In this document: positions 36,482 to 44,762 of the stretch, one piece after another | Position numbering within the stretch: the first letter of the stretch is position 1 | Layout of the letters: each line of letters opens with the position of its first letter | Origin: Bacteroidota bacterium | GTDB taxonomy: Bacteria; Bacteroidota; Bacteroidia; Bacteroidales; JAGONC01 | DNA length: 64,000 nucleotides | Direction of reading: 5' to 3' | Assembly: GCA_022711405.1 (NCBI GenBank) | Contig: JAKLFC010000004.1 | Span: forward strand, 150,811 to 214,810 | Notes under the pieces: generated by a model | Databases searched by the model: none | Seen by the model: the letters and a program-made list of their open reading frames with translations, nothing else | What the model was told of the DNA's origin: nothing | Made by a program: the position numbers and the translations under genes

Positions 36482-36949
36482 TTACCAGGTAGTAAACGGA
36501 TGCTTCATGAGCATGACATTATAATACCTTACATCTCCCGTGACCTCTTCTCCCAGCCAGCCAGGCTTCTCGAAGGATTCCTGCTCCGAGGGCAGCTCGA
36601 TCTCTGCCAATACCAGCCCCTGGTTTTCTCCATAAAATTCATCCACTTCATAGGTGAATTTTCCGGCAGGGACCAGGTACCTGGTCTTGTCGATCACGCC
36701 TGGTTCGCAGATCTTCAGCAGTTCTTCCACCTCTGCCAAGGGGATCTCCTTTTCCCATTCATACCGGCTGGCACCGGAGGCGTTGCCGATCCCTTTGACC
36801 GTAATATAGCCTTTGTCTCCCTTGATCCTGATCCGTACAGCCCGTTCGGGGACCGAAGACAGATACCCCTGGGTGATCCGGGTTGCTTTTATGCTAAAAG
36901 GTTTGAAATCACCCATTACCAGAAATTTGCGTTCGATTTCCTGTGCCAT
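36482..36949 (-). CDS. CYTH-domain (triphosphate tunnel) phosphatase-like protein
   Basis: A compact 155-residue CYTH protein, the normal size for bacterial inorganic triphosphatases of this class. The signature ExExK is EIERKFL at residues 4-10. The tunnel-lining charged strands are visible: RAVRIRIKGDKGYITVKG, RYEWEKEIP, KTRYLVP, YEVDEFYG and LAEIELPSE. Members hydrolyse tripolyphosphate or nucleoside triphosphates, or cyclise ATP. The small stand-alone type is usually a tripolyphosphatase. It lies 3 bases after an unknown gene and 23 before a DASS permease. Confidence 0.9.
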   Translation of the reverse strand: MAQEIERKFLVMGDFKPFSIKATRITQGYLSSVPERAVRIRIKGDKGYITVKGIGNASGASRYEWEKEIPLAEVEELLKICEPGVIDKTRYLVPAGKFTYEVDEFYGENQGLVLAEIELPSEQESFEKPGWLGEEVTGDVRYYNVMLMKHPFTTW

Positions 36950-36952
36950 TTT

Positions 36953-37600
36953 TCAGATGTTTTCGTTTGCCAGTGGTTTAGCGATCATACCGATCACGCG
37001 TTTGATGGCCTGAAGGTAATTGATATTTTCAATCCCCTGAAGGCCAATATCCTGGATCGTTTTTTTAATATCCTCTATTTCAGTAGATTCTGAGTTAACG
37101 GTGACTACTCTGGCCCCATTGATCAGGACAATGCCATACTCGCAAATGGTATCATTCACCATGTAGCCGTATCGTTTTTTACACACCCGCACCGCCTGCA
37201 GATCAGGGTGGCTGCGGATCATGTCCATAAATTCAGCGTACGAATATTCTGGCTTTACAAGTTGCGGCATCTTTACCTGGAAGGCAGGAAAGACCTCTCC
37301 GGCAAGCATTTCTGCTTTCATGGGGAATTCTCCTTTCATCAGGGGATCCCACAGCTCCAGGCCCTCCAGCGTGTGCACATATGTTTTGATATCCATCTTC
37401 CCGTCGCGGATCTTGGTGTTGTTGATATCGTTGACCCGCGACATGATGTAGATCTCCTCTGAATAGCGCTCCCAGACTTTTTCGGGAATGGGCACCGAGA
37501 GGCGGGCCATCCGCTTCCAGGCATTGTCGAAATTCTGCCCGAACGACCGGAACTCATATCGTGGTTGGGTCGCCTGTCCGACTGTCATTTTTTCTACCAT
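36953..37600 (-). CDS. Conserved-looking 215-residue protein of unknown function
   Basis: I do not recognise this family with certainty. It has no signal peptide or membrane helix. The strand-rich middle (SEEIYIMSRVNDIN, then TKIRDGKMDIKTYV) alternates charged residues in the manner of CYTH/VTC tunnel strands, and the next gene is a true CYTH protein. Distant homology to that fold is therefore possible. The C-terminal 60 residues (AVRVCKKRYGYMVNDTICEYG, then VLINGARVVTVNSES) also look like antiparallel strands. It is the first gene of an operon with the CYTH phosphatase and the DASS permease. A Met four codons in is an alternative start. Confidence 0.7.
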   Translation of the reverse strand: MVEKMTVGQATQPRYEFRSFGQNFDNAWKRMARLSVPIPEKVWERYSEEIYIMSRVNDINNTKIRDGKMDIKTYVHTLEGLELWDPLMKGEFPMKAEMLAGEVFPAFQVKMPQLVKPEYSYAEFMDMIRSHPDLQAVRVCKKRYGYMVNDTICEYGIVLINGARVVTVNSESTEIEDIKKTIQDIGLQGIENINYLQAIKRVIGMIAKPLANENI

Positions 37601-37920
37601 AGTTTATTTTTCTGGTTAATAGTATCATTGACTGTGATTATGAAGCATTTTTTTAGCCCCTCTTTAAAGGGACGTGGGATTATGAAAATACAATTTAATT
37701 AACGAAGGTGAATCAAAACAGACGGTTTTAATTTAACCACGGAGATCACGGAAGAGTACGGAGTGCACAGAGGATTGATAACGAGTCATTTAAACTCCGT
37801 GTTCTCCGTGAATCCTCCGTGTACTCCGTGGTTAAGTTGAATTTTGACACAGCTCCTAAATGGTTAACTTCCCCTGCTTTACGGCATATTGGCCGTACCC
37901 CTTGTGATGGTATTCAGCAG
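37601..37920. other. Intergenic region with a palindromic repeat
   Basis: Most of this gap is a TTAACCAC-type element at 37733-37835. The last part (37879-37920) is the ancestral 3' end of the lamin-tail gene, now behind a stop codon. I see no further gene or RNA. Confidence 0.6.
37733..37835. repeat. Palindromic TTAACCAC element, copy 1
   Basis: Ends are TTAACCACGGAG and CTCCGTGGTTAA. Inside, both arms repeat a CACGGAG-like core with roughly 9-11 base spacing, so the whole can fold into one long imperfect hairpin. Related elements are at 49110-49219 and 58669-58780. Confidence 0.8.
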
Positions 37921-40320
37921 TTACCAGGTGTCTGAGCCATCGGGCAGCCTTCCGTACGACTGTGTCGTTTCCATGGCCGGTATGGCGATATTGTCGATCA
38001 CGGTGCCGCTGGGATCTTCCAGCCACACTTCATCGCCGCCGCTGGAGAGTCCGAATCCGCTGGGATCATCATCATCCACCACGATCACCAGCCAGCCCAG
38101 GGCAGGAATGACGCTTCCTGCAGGAAATTCTTTCTTTGGCTTGGTGCCCGACTGTCCACCCGGATCATAGATCTTATACCCGCTGATATCAAGCTCCACG
38201 GGGGAATTGTTGTAGATCTCTACCCAGTCGGGATCACCGACCACACCGCGGGAATAAAGTTCGTTCATCACCACTCCTCCCGGCACGGCATTGCTGTTGG
38301 CTGCGCCCCGTGTTATGGTATACAGTACTTGCCAGTTATCGGTCCCGTCCGGGTAACGTCCATAGGATTGCGTTTCTTCCAGTGCGGGGAAGGTAACACT
38401 GTCGATGACCGTACCAATGGCATTTTCCAGCCACACCTGCTCCCCGGCGCTCGACAGCCCGAATCCGCTCTCGGCTGCATCGTCGGTCACGATCACAAAG
38501 AAACCCTTGGAAGGAATGACGGTACCACCTGGGAATTCTTTCTTCGGCTTGGTGCCAGCCTGGCCGCCGCTGTCGAAGATTTTGTAGCCTGACAGATCAA
38601 TGTCTTTATCAGAGTCGTTGAAAATTTCGATCCAATCCGGATCTTCCGTTGTTCCTCTGGAGTAGACTTCATTCATCCAAATGAGCACTACATCAGGGAT
38701 CACATTGCTGTTGGCCGCGCCTTTCGTGACAGTATAAAGCACCTGCCAGTTTTCAGTGCCATCGGGATAACGGCCGTAAGACTGTGCAGCTTCCAGCGCC
38801 GGAAATTCCACACTGTCAACGACAGAGGCGTCAGCATTTTCCAGCCAGACCTTTTCGCCGCCGCTCGACAGTCCAAATCCGCTTTCCGCTTCATCGTCGG
38901 TCACGATGACAACGAAGCCCTTTGATGAAATAATCGTTCCGGCAGGAAATTCCTTCTTCGGCTTAGTGCCCGCCTGACCGCCGCTGTCGTAGATCTTGTA
39001 ACCGGAGAGGTCCACATCGATGTCAGAATCATTGTACACCTCGATCCAGTCGGGATCCTCCGTGGTACCCTGCGAATAGAGCTCATTCATCACGATCCTT
39101 ACCTGGGGAGGTGGTGTATTGTCATTGGCCGCGCCTTTGGTCACGACATAGAATGCCTGGAAGGTGGAGGCTCCGTCAGGATAGCGTCCGTAGGATTCGC
39201 TGGCTTTTAATGCCGGAAATACGCAGTTGTCGATGACATTGCCGGAAGGATTTTCCAGCCAGATCTCCTCGCCGTCGCTGGAGAGACCAAAACCGCTGGC
39301 ATCGGCGTCATCGGTGACGATGACCACAAAGCCGTGGGCTGTAATGGTGGTCCCGGTCGGAAATTCTTTTTTGGGTTTGGAACCCGATTGTCCTCCGCTG
39401 TCATAGATTTTATACCCACTGATGTCGGCATCGAATGCAGAAGCATTATAGATCTCCACCCAGTCGGCATCTTGCGTTGTGCCCTGGGAGAATACTTCAT
39501 TGATGAAAAGGGTGGGGGGAGGCAGAATATCACTGTTAGCCGATCCCCTTGAAATGGTATTCATGATCTGCCAGTTTGGGCTGCCATCCGGTACCCTCCC
39601 ATATGATTGCGTGGGTTCAAAGGCAGGAAAGACGACATTGTCGATGACTGCACCGCTGGCGTTTTCAAACCAGACTTCTTCTCCGGCGCTGGACAGGCCG
39701 AAACCCGAATCACCTCCAACATCGGTCACGATCACCAGAAATCCTTTAGGAGGTATGGTGGATCCGGCAGGAAACTCCAATTTTGTTTTGGTTCCTGACT
39801 GTCCGCCCACATCATAAATCTTATAACCACTGATATCGGCCGGACTGTCTGAGTTATTGTAGATCTCGATCCAGTCCGGATCTGTTTCAGGGATCCCTCT
39901 TGAATAGATTTCATTCATCAGAATGGATGGTGCACCTACGGTATAACTTGCTGTTGAAGAGGGTGCGCCGGCCGGATTGGTTGTCTTTTTACCTGCATTG
40001 GATTCAGCTTCAATGTAATATAAAACCTGAATCCCACTGGCCTGTGCAGGAATCTTCCCCGAATACGTGCTTCCGGATGCCGTCATGGATACACTTATAA
40101 AATCACCAGTAACTGCCTTATAAAAGAGGATAACGGCCTTTACGCCATCATTGCTGGTCACCTTCGCTGTAACAGTGACGATATCATTATCTCCCGGTGC
40201 CAAAGGACTCATCGACATGTTAGCAATCACGGGAGGTCCTTCGAAAATTTCATCTTTTACACAGCCGCTAATGAAAAGCGCGGCTATGAAGAACATCATT
40301 GTAAAATATCGTGTTTTCAT
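37921..40320 (-). CDS. Lipoprotein with five lamin-tail domains
   Basis: 799 residues. A lipoprotein signal (FFIAALFISGC) leads into an Ig-like domain (about 30-130). Five tandem lamin-tail domains of roughly 130 residues follow, each with MNE(V/L)(Y/F)S(R/Q)G, DPDW(I/V)EI(Y/F)N, SGYKIYD, GGQ(S/A)GTKPKKEFP, GFGLSS and QSYGR(Y/L)PDG. The product is surface or periplasmic and membrane-anchored. Lamin-tail domains often accompany secreted nucleases and phosphatases, but no enzyme is seen here. The last domain stops at SDTW, where the other four continue with WQ(V/I)(L/M) or similar; the 13 codons after the stop restore the expected sequence (LLNTITRGTANMP) before a second stop at 37879. It lies 30 bases behind the OprP-like porin and is probably cotranscribed. 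Confidence 0.85.
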   Translation of the reverse strand: MKTRYFTMMFFIAALFISGCVKDEIFEGPPVIANMSMSPLAPGDNDIVTVTAKVTSNDGVKAVILFYKAVTGDFISVSMTASGSTYSGKIPAQASGIQVLYYIEAESNAGKKTTNPAGAPSSTASYTVGAPSILMNEIYSRGIPETDPDWIEIYNNSDSPADISGYKIYDVGGQSGTKTKLEFPAGSTIPPKGFLVIVTDVGGDSGFGLSSAGEEVWFENASGAVIDNVVFPAFEPTQSYGRVPDGSPNWQIMNTISRGSANSDILPPPTLFINEVFSQGTTQDADWVEIYNASAFDADISGYKIYDSGGQSGSKPKKEFPTGTTITAHGFVVIVTDDADASGFGLSSDGEEIWLENPSGNVIDNCVFPALKASESYGRYPDGASTFQAFYVVTKGAANDNTPPPQVRIVMNELYSQGTTEDPDWIEVYNDSDIDVDLSGYKIYDSGGQAGTKPKKEFPAGTIISSKGFVVIVTDDEAESGFGLSSGGEKVWLENADASVVDSVEFPALEAAQSYGRYPDGTENWQVLYTVTKGAANSNVIPDVVLIWMNEVYSRGTTEDPDWIEIFNDSDKDIDLSGYKIFDSGGQAGTKPKKEFPGGTVIPSKGFFVIVTDDAAESGFGLSSAGEQVWLENAIGTVIDSVTFPALEETQSYGRYPDGTDNWQVLYTITRGAANSNAVPGGVVMNELYSRGVVGDPDWVEIYNNSPVELDISGYKIYDPGGQSGTKPKKEFPAGSVIPALGWLVIVVDDDDPSGFGLSSGGDEVWLEDPSGTVIDNIAIPAMETTQSYGRLPDGSDTW

Positions 40321-40350
40321 CTTTATATAGGTATATTGTTAAGGTTTCTT

Positions 40351-41940
40351 TTAAAAATCGATTTCGAACCTGACCGAGACCATATGATAGTCTTCCCCTG
40401 CTTTACCCGCTTCGTCCACGACCTGTTTAGGATCTTTGGTCAGGTTTCCGTCAGCATCATAGCCGACATATAGTTTGCCTTTTCCATTGGCATAACGGTC
40501 ATGGTTAAGGTAAGCATAGTTGAACATTATCTTTACATTATTGGTGATATGGTAATTCAATCCAAAGGTGTAGCCTTCCCCGGCTCCTCCCATAATCTTA
40601 TCCATGCCGCCGTTCAGGCTCAGGTAGTCGTAGCGCAAAGCCAGCTCAATGTCGCCCCATTTCTTGCCCCTGGACACCTGCGTGAATTCACCGTCTTCGT
40701 TGTTGTAGTTATATTTCCCTCCGAAAAGCAGGCAGCTTCCAAAGACATAAAATCCGTCAAAATTGTTCGTGGTCTTTACACCGCCCAGCGTATCATGTAC
40801 ACCACTCATCAGGTATTCACCCTGGATCCTGAAGCCTTTATAGAACGCGGCGACCTCAAGCCCGCCAAGGGTCGCATGGTCGATACCGCCCATCAGGTCG
40901 GTATCCATGTACTTCTTCCGGTTGATACTGGTCAGCGACCGTGTGCTGTAACGTAAGGTCTGGCGCACTTCTGCGTCCGTTTTAGGAGTCCGGTAGGATC
41001 CGGAAATCCCAAGATGTAACCTCTTGTTCAGATCATCATGGAAGCCCATGAGTACCAGCCTTCCCGTGAGGGAATATCCTTCGTCCATCCCGTAATCTTT
41101 GTTGTTATCTTCTGAGAATATTCTTTCTTCCACATCACCGATCGTCTGGAAGAAAACACCCCCCTGCATCAGCAACCATTTATAATTATAGGAAGCGCCC
41201 ACACCAATATGGCGCGAAGGTGCAAATGCGTTCACGGCATTGGGGCGCTCGATAAAGGTCACATAACGAGAGGTCGTTGTTCTTTCCATTGAGTAATACT
41301 CTTTGAAGTTTCCGACTCTCAGCGAAACGCCCTTGTTGAATGTGTATTCGAGATACGCATCATTGAGTTCCAGTTCTGAGTTGGAAAAATCAAGGTCAAG
41401 CTCACCATACCAGTGTTTTCCCACCTCGACCTTTCCGGCCAGACGTGCCCGCCGGATGGAGTAACCATTGCCGATCGGATTCATTACATCCCCGAAGAAC
41501 CATGCCCCGTCGGCCTGGACACGGAAATCGAACCAGAAACGGTAATCATTCTTATAGCTCTCAAATACCAGGATCCCGTTCCGTTCTTCCGAGAACAAAG
41601 GATTTCGGTTGACACGAACTCCATACTGATTGTACCGGACATTATAGATCATCATGATATCCATTACACTTCTGTTATTGAGTCCGATCTCAATCTTATC
41701 ATGATCGGGATGCGTAAATACAAGTACATCCGATGAGGTTGCACTTACCTGAATGGAGTACATCCCGTTTTCATCGGTTTTGACGGCTACATCTGTACCC
41801 TTAAGGCTCACGGATGCTTCTTTTACCGGCTCCTGTCCAATGTTTGAGGTAACCTTGCCGGTAACGGTGCGCACCTGGGCATCCACCGGAAGATAGATGA
41901 ACATCATCAACAGGATGAGAATGGCATAAACATTTTTCAT
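40351..41940 (-). CDS. OprO/OprP-like porin with N-terminal carboxypeptidase-regulatory domain
   Basis: A 529-residue outer membrane protein. A signal peptide (AILILLMMFIYLPVDAQ) precedes a CarboxypepD-reg-like beta domain (about 22-95: VTGKVTSNIGQEPVKEASVSLKG). A 16-stranded-porin-like barrel of the phosphate-selective porin O/P family follows (VGKHWYGELDLDFSN, LELNDAYLEYTF, GVSLRVGNFKEYYSMERTTT, the family core), ending in the outer membrane terminal strand VSVRFEIDF. It should pass phosphate, polyphosphate or similar anions. It sits 109 bases downstream of pit and upstream of the lamin-tail gene, completing an outer-to-inner membrane phosphate route. Confidence 0.87.
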   Translation of the reverse strand: MKNVYAILILLMMFIYLPVDAQVRTVTGKVTSNIGQEPVKEASVSLKGTDVAVKTDENGMYSIQVSATSSDVLVFTHPDHDKIEIGLNNRSVMDIMMIYNVRYNQYGVRVNRNPLFSEERNGILVFESYKNDYRFWFDFRVQADGAWFFGDVMNPIGNGYSIRRARLAGKVEVGKHWYGELDLDFSNSELELNDAYLEYTFNKGVSLRVGNFKEYYSMERTTTSRYVTFIERPNAVNAFAPSRHIGVGASYNYKWLLMQGGVFFQTIGDVEERIFSEDNNKDYGMDEGYSLTGRLVLMGFHDDLNKRLHLGISGSYRTPKTDAEVRQTLRYSTRSLTSINRKKYMDTDLMGGIDHATLGGLEVAAFYKGFRIQGEYLMSGVHDTLGGVKTTNNFDGFYVFGSCLLFGGKYNYNNEDGEFTQVSRGKKWGDIELALRYDYLSLNGGMDKIMGGAGEGYTFGLNYHITNNVKIMFNYAYLNHDRYANGKGKLYVGYDADGNLTKDPKQVVDEAGKAGEDYHMVSVRFEIDF

Positions 41941-42049
41941 AATACTCTGAAATTTAGTTAATAATATTTGAATTTATCATGAATCGTACAGATATGGATA
42001 CTGGTTATGACGTTTATAAATAAAATTTTTCAAATATGGCAATAATAAA

Positions 42050-43786
42050 TCACAAGTCAATGATATATTGAGTCAGGTTCTCCTCTTTTTTAAGTTTTAG
42101 TTTATTTTTAAGCCTGTAGCGCGCTACCTCCACGCTTTTGGGCGAAATGTTCAGAAGGGTAGCTGTCTCCTTGGCAGATAAATTCAACCGGATCAGCATG
42201 GCAAGGCGTTTCTCCTGTTCGGTAAGGTGGGGAAAGCCTGTGGACAGTTTTTCCTGAAAATCCTTGTGCACCTGTTCCACCTGGCTGTAAAAGTTTTCCT
42301 TCTCAGTGGAAAAGCTCATTCTCTGCCGGATCCTTGTGCTGAGCCCTTTTAGCCGGATTCCCAGTGTGTTCGGGTCGTTCAGCCGTTGAAGCTGATCGAG
42401 TTCCTCCAGCAGCGATTCCAGGAACATTCGCTGTTCTGTCAGGTTCAGGGCGATATCAATGAATTCTTTTCGTTTGTTTTCCAGTTTGCTGTGCAGTGAC
42501 TCATTTTGCTTTTGTATTGCGCTGATCTCCAAATTGCTGATCGATTGCTGAACCATGTAATTCTGGTTTTGCTGGATCAGCAGTTCATTTTCTGTCTTAA
42601 GACGGAGCTTTTGCTGCCGGAAAATATAGGTAAGAAGCAGGGTTATCACAGCCAGTGACATGATCAATAAACCATAGATGATCATATTCAGGATTCTGGG
42701 TGGCTGTACCAGTTTTTCGACTGTATCTGCTGAAGACATTCCTTTTGTTACTTCAAGATCGAATACATTTTGCATGAAAAACAACAGGAAGAACGTAAGG
42801 ATCCCTGCAATGACCGGAGTGGCGATCCAGCCCACAGCTACTCCTCCCAGTGTTTTCATTTTTATTTCGCGGACTCCTTTCACCAGCCCGATCCCCAGCA
42901 CGGCCCCAATGACCACCTGGGTACTAGAAACCGGGACCAGTGGCAGGGGAGGCAAACCGGTTTTCGCTACCAGTTCCGAGAAGGTGGAGGATGAGAACAG
43001 GAACAGGACCAGGGCCTGTGCAAGCACAACAACGATGGCTGCTTCAGGATTGAGGGACAGGATATCGTTACCGACAGTTTGCATGACACGCTGACCGTAT
43101 GTGAAAATGCCCACTGCAATGGCAATCCCTCCGAGCAAAAACAGGAGCTGTACTCCGTCAAGCCGGAATATTCCGAAATCCAGTATCATATTAGGAGCAC
43201 TGCTGACGAATACTCCCATCACATTGGCGATATTGTTGGCACCGAGGCTGTAGGCTCCAAAGGCTCCCGCCAGGATCAGACCGGTGCGGATGTAGGAGTC
43301 GAGCTTGATCACATGGATTTTTGCCCTTCGCAGAGCCCAGCGCAGCAACAGATACAGGCCGGCGGCGAACAGCATGCCCAGCACCGGCCCGCTGATCCAT
43401 GTAATGAATATTTTTCGAAGCACCGACATGTCGGTAGCATTTCCCGTGAAAAGACTCCATCCGATGATCGCCCCCACAATGGCCTGGCTGGTGGATACGG
43501 GCAGCCTGCGTTTTGTCATGACGTATACGGTGAAGGCAGCACATAACGTAACGGTGAAGCCTCCGCCCAGTGCATCCACTGTACCCAGCTCATTCAGCGT
43601 CTCAGCCCCTCCCTTGCCCTGGAAGACAGCACCCAGTATGACGAAGATGCTGGCAATGATGGCAGCCCTGCGGAAACTGAGCATCCGGGAACCAACGGCT
43701 GACCCGAAGATGTTGGCCGCATCGTTCGCCCCCAGCGACCAGCCCAGAAATAATCCACTCGATATGAAAATGAGGAGAAGCATCAT
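42050..43786 (-). CDS. Pit-family phosphate permease fused to a coiled coil and LuxR-type DNA-binding domain
   Basis: 578 residues in one uninterrupted frame. Residues 1-345 are a Pit (PF01384) inorganic phosphate/metal symporter with the duplicated signatures GANDAAN (19-25) and GANNIAN (182-188). After an extra transmembrane helix (368-390), a coiled coil (about 390-455) leads to a C-terminal LuxR/GerE helix-turn-helix at 521-578 (LTEQEKRLAMLIRLNLSAKE, then LLNISPKSVEVARYRLKNKL). The same coiled-coil-HTH module usually ends Bacteroidota TPR sensors. This would be a membrane-bound regulator able to couple phosphate flux to transcription. It starts 8 bases after the PhoU-like gene. Confidence 0.9.
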   Translation of the reverse strand: MMLLLIFISSGLFLGWSLGANDAANIFGSAVGSRMLSFRRAAIIASIFVILGAVFQGKGGAETLNELGTVDALGGGFTVTLCAAFTVYVMTKRRLPVSTSQAIVGAIIGWSLFTGNATDMSVLRKIFITWISGPVLGMLFAAGLYLLLRWALRRAKIHVIKLDSYIRTGLILAGAFGAYSLGANNIANVMGVFVSSAPNMILDFGIFRLDGVQLLFLLGGIAIAVGIFTYGQRVMQTVGNDILSLNPEAAIVVVLAQALVLFLFSSSTFSELVAKTGLPPLPLVPVSSTQVVIGAVLGIGLVKGVREIKMKTLGGVAVGWIATPVIAGILTFFLLFFMQNVFDLEVTKGMSSADTVEKLVQPPRILNMIIYGLLIMSLAVITLLLTYIFRQQKLRLKTENELLIQQNQNYMVQQSISNLEISAIQKQNESLHSKLENKRKEFIDIALNLTEQRMFLESLLEELDQLQRLNDPNTLGIRLKGLSTRIRQRMSFSTEKENFYSQVEQVHKDFQEKLSTGFPHLTEQEKRLAMLIRLNLSAKETATLLNISPKSVEVARYRLKNKLKLKKEENLTQYIIDL

Positions 43787-43794
43787 GTTCCGGG

Positions 43795-44442
43795 TTACAA
43801 CGACCTCTTGATGGCCATGATATTGAGCAGGTCTGCCGCTTGCTGAGCCTTATCCGAAAGACTCTCGATGTGAAGCGTGAAATACCTCAGATGGAATTTC
43901 TCGCTGAGCTTCAGGCCCTGCATCTCCTGAAAGACCTTCCGCTTGATGCTGTCCGCCATCTTATCTACTTCCTTTTCAAATAAATAGACCCTGTGCAGGT
44001 TTTCCTTTATGGCATCAGGATCCCTGAAATAAGAACGGGCAGCAGGAATGAGGGATTCAACCGCTGCCACTGACAACTCCGTCAGCCGGATCAACTCCTG
44101 GTTAAGCTCGGTGGGAACGTAAGGCACCTCCACATCGAACTGGAACAGGTTATGCTTGGCCAGATCGATGATATTGTCCAGTTCCTCGAGCAGCCGCATG
44201 ATATCCCCTCTGAGCTGGGGCATGAGGGATTGGGTGTATAGCGTGTTTTCAATTTTTCTGCGCAGGATGTCTGCATCGCTTTCAAGGGCAGAAATCGTTT
44301 TCAGGTTATCCAAAAAACTTTCCCGGTTGCCGTTCAGATAATTCCTGACACCTTCCTTAAAGATCAGGTTGCCTTCGTCTACCTTATCCAGGAACTGGTC
44401 AATCTGCTTGATTGATTTGTTGGCATGCTTGAAAGATAACAT
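43795..44442 (-). CDS. PhoU-like (TIGR00153/DUF47) Pit accessory protein
   Basis: 215 residues from the start at 44442 (MLSFKHANKSIKQIDQFLD); an upstream Met in frame adds a non-conserved extension. All-helical, with the DUF47 pattern (FLDNLKTISALESDADILRR, LRGDIMRLLEELDNIID, YLFEKEVDKMADSIKRKVF). These proteins pair with Pit transporters and modulate them. It is first in the operon with the Pit-HTH gene, and a good -7 box (TATCTTTG) lies 22 bases upstream. Cytoplasmic, probably at the membrane face. Confidence 0.92.
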   Translation of the reverse strand: MLSFKHANKSIKQIDQFLDKVDEGNLIFKEGVRNYLNGNRESFLDNLKTISALESDADILRRKIENTLYTQSLMPQLRGDIMRLLEELDNIIDLAKHNLFQFDVEVPYVPTELNQELIRLTELSVAAVESLIPAARSYFRDPDAIKENLHRVYLFEKEVDKMADSIKRKVFQEMQGLKLSEKFHLRYFTLHIESLSDKAQQAADLLNIMAIKRSL

Positions 44443-44463
44443 AACAGCTGCATTTTTTCTTTT

Positions 44464-44471
44464 CAAAGATA
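44464..44471 (-). promoter_or_regulatory. -7 box of the phoU-pit operon
   Basis: TATCTTTG on the minus strand, an exact match to TAnnTTTG, 21 bases before the PhoU-like start codon. No clear TTTG is seen at -33. Confidence 0.5.
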
Positions 44472-44708
44472 CAGGAAATATTTTATGTGCTGTTATGCTA
44501 GTCATTTAGTCAGGTGCATACGATAAACTATCATGTAGGGTATATAAAGAAGATAAATGATTGATAAATAATTTATTATAAAATGTGTGTTATATCGATG
44601 TAAACTAAAGATGGGAAATAGCCAAAGTTTTGTAGGGATTGTGTTGTCTCAAAATACCAGGATCCCCGATGAGGCCCAATCCAAATAATGGAATTCGGTG
44701 GTAAAAAA

Positions 44709-44740
44709 TTTGGCAAACGCGTTTTTCCGGATTAATTTCG
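44709..44740 (+). promoter_or_regulatory. Candidate promoter of the cytochrome operon
   Basis: TTTG at 44709-44712, 20 bases, TAATTTCG at 44733-44740. It ends 22 bases before the cytochrome start codon. Confidence 0.5.
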
Positions 44741-44762
44741 AAAGCAATAAATCCTTCAAGCC

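Larger units (their letters stand above)
44443..44762. other. Divergent intergenic region, phoU-pit and cytochrome operons
   Basis: Contains the two promoters listed separately and AT-rich sequence between them. I see no gene, hairpin or known RNA motif in the middle part. Confidence 0.5.
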
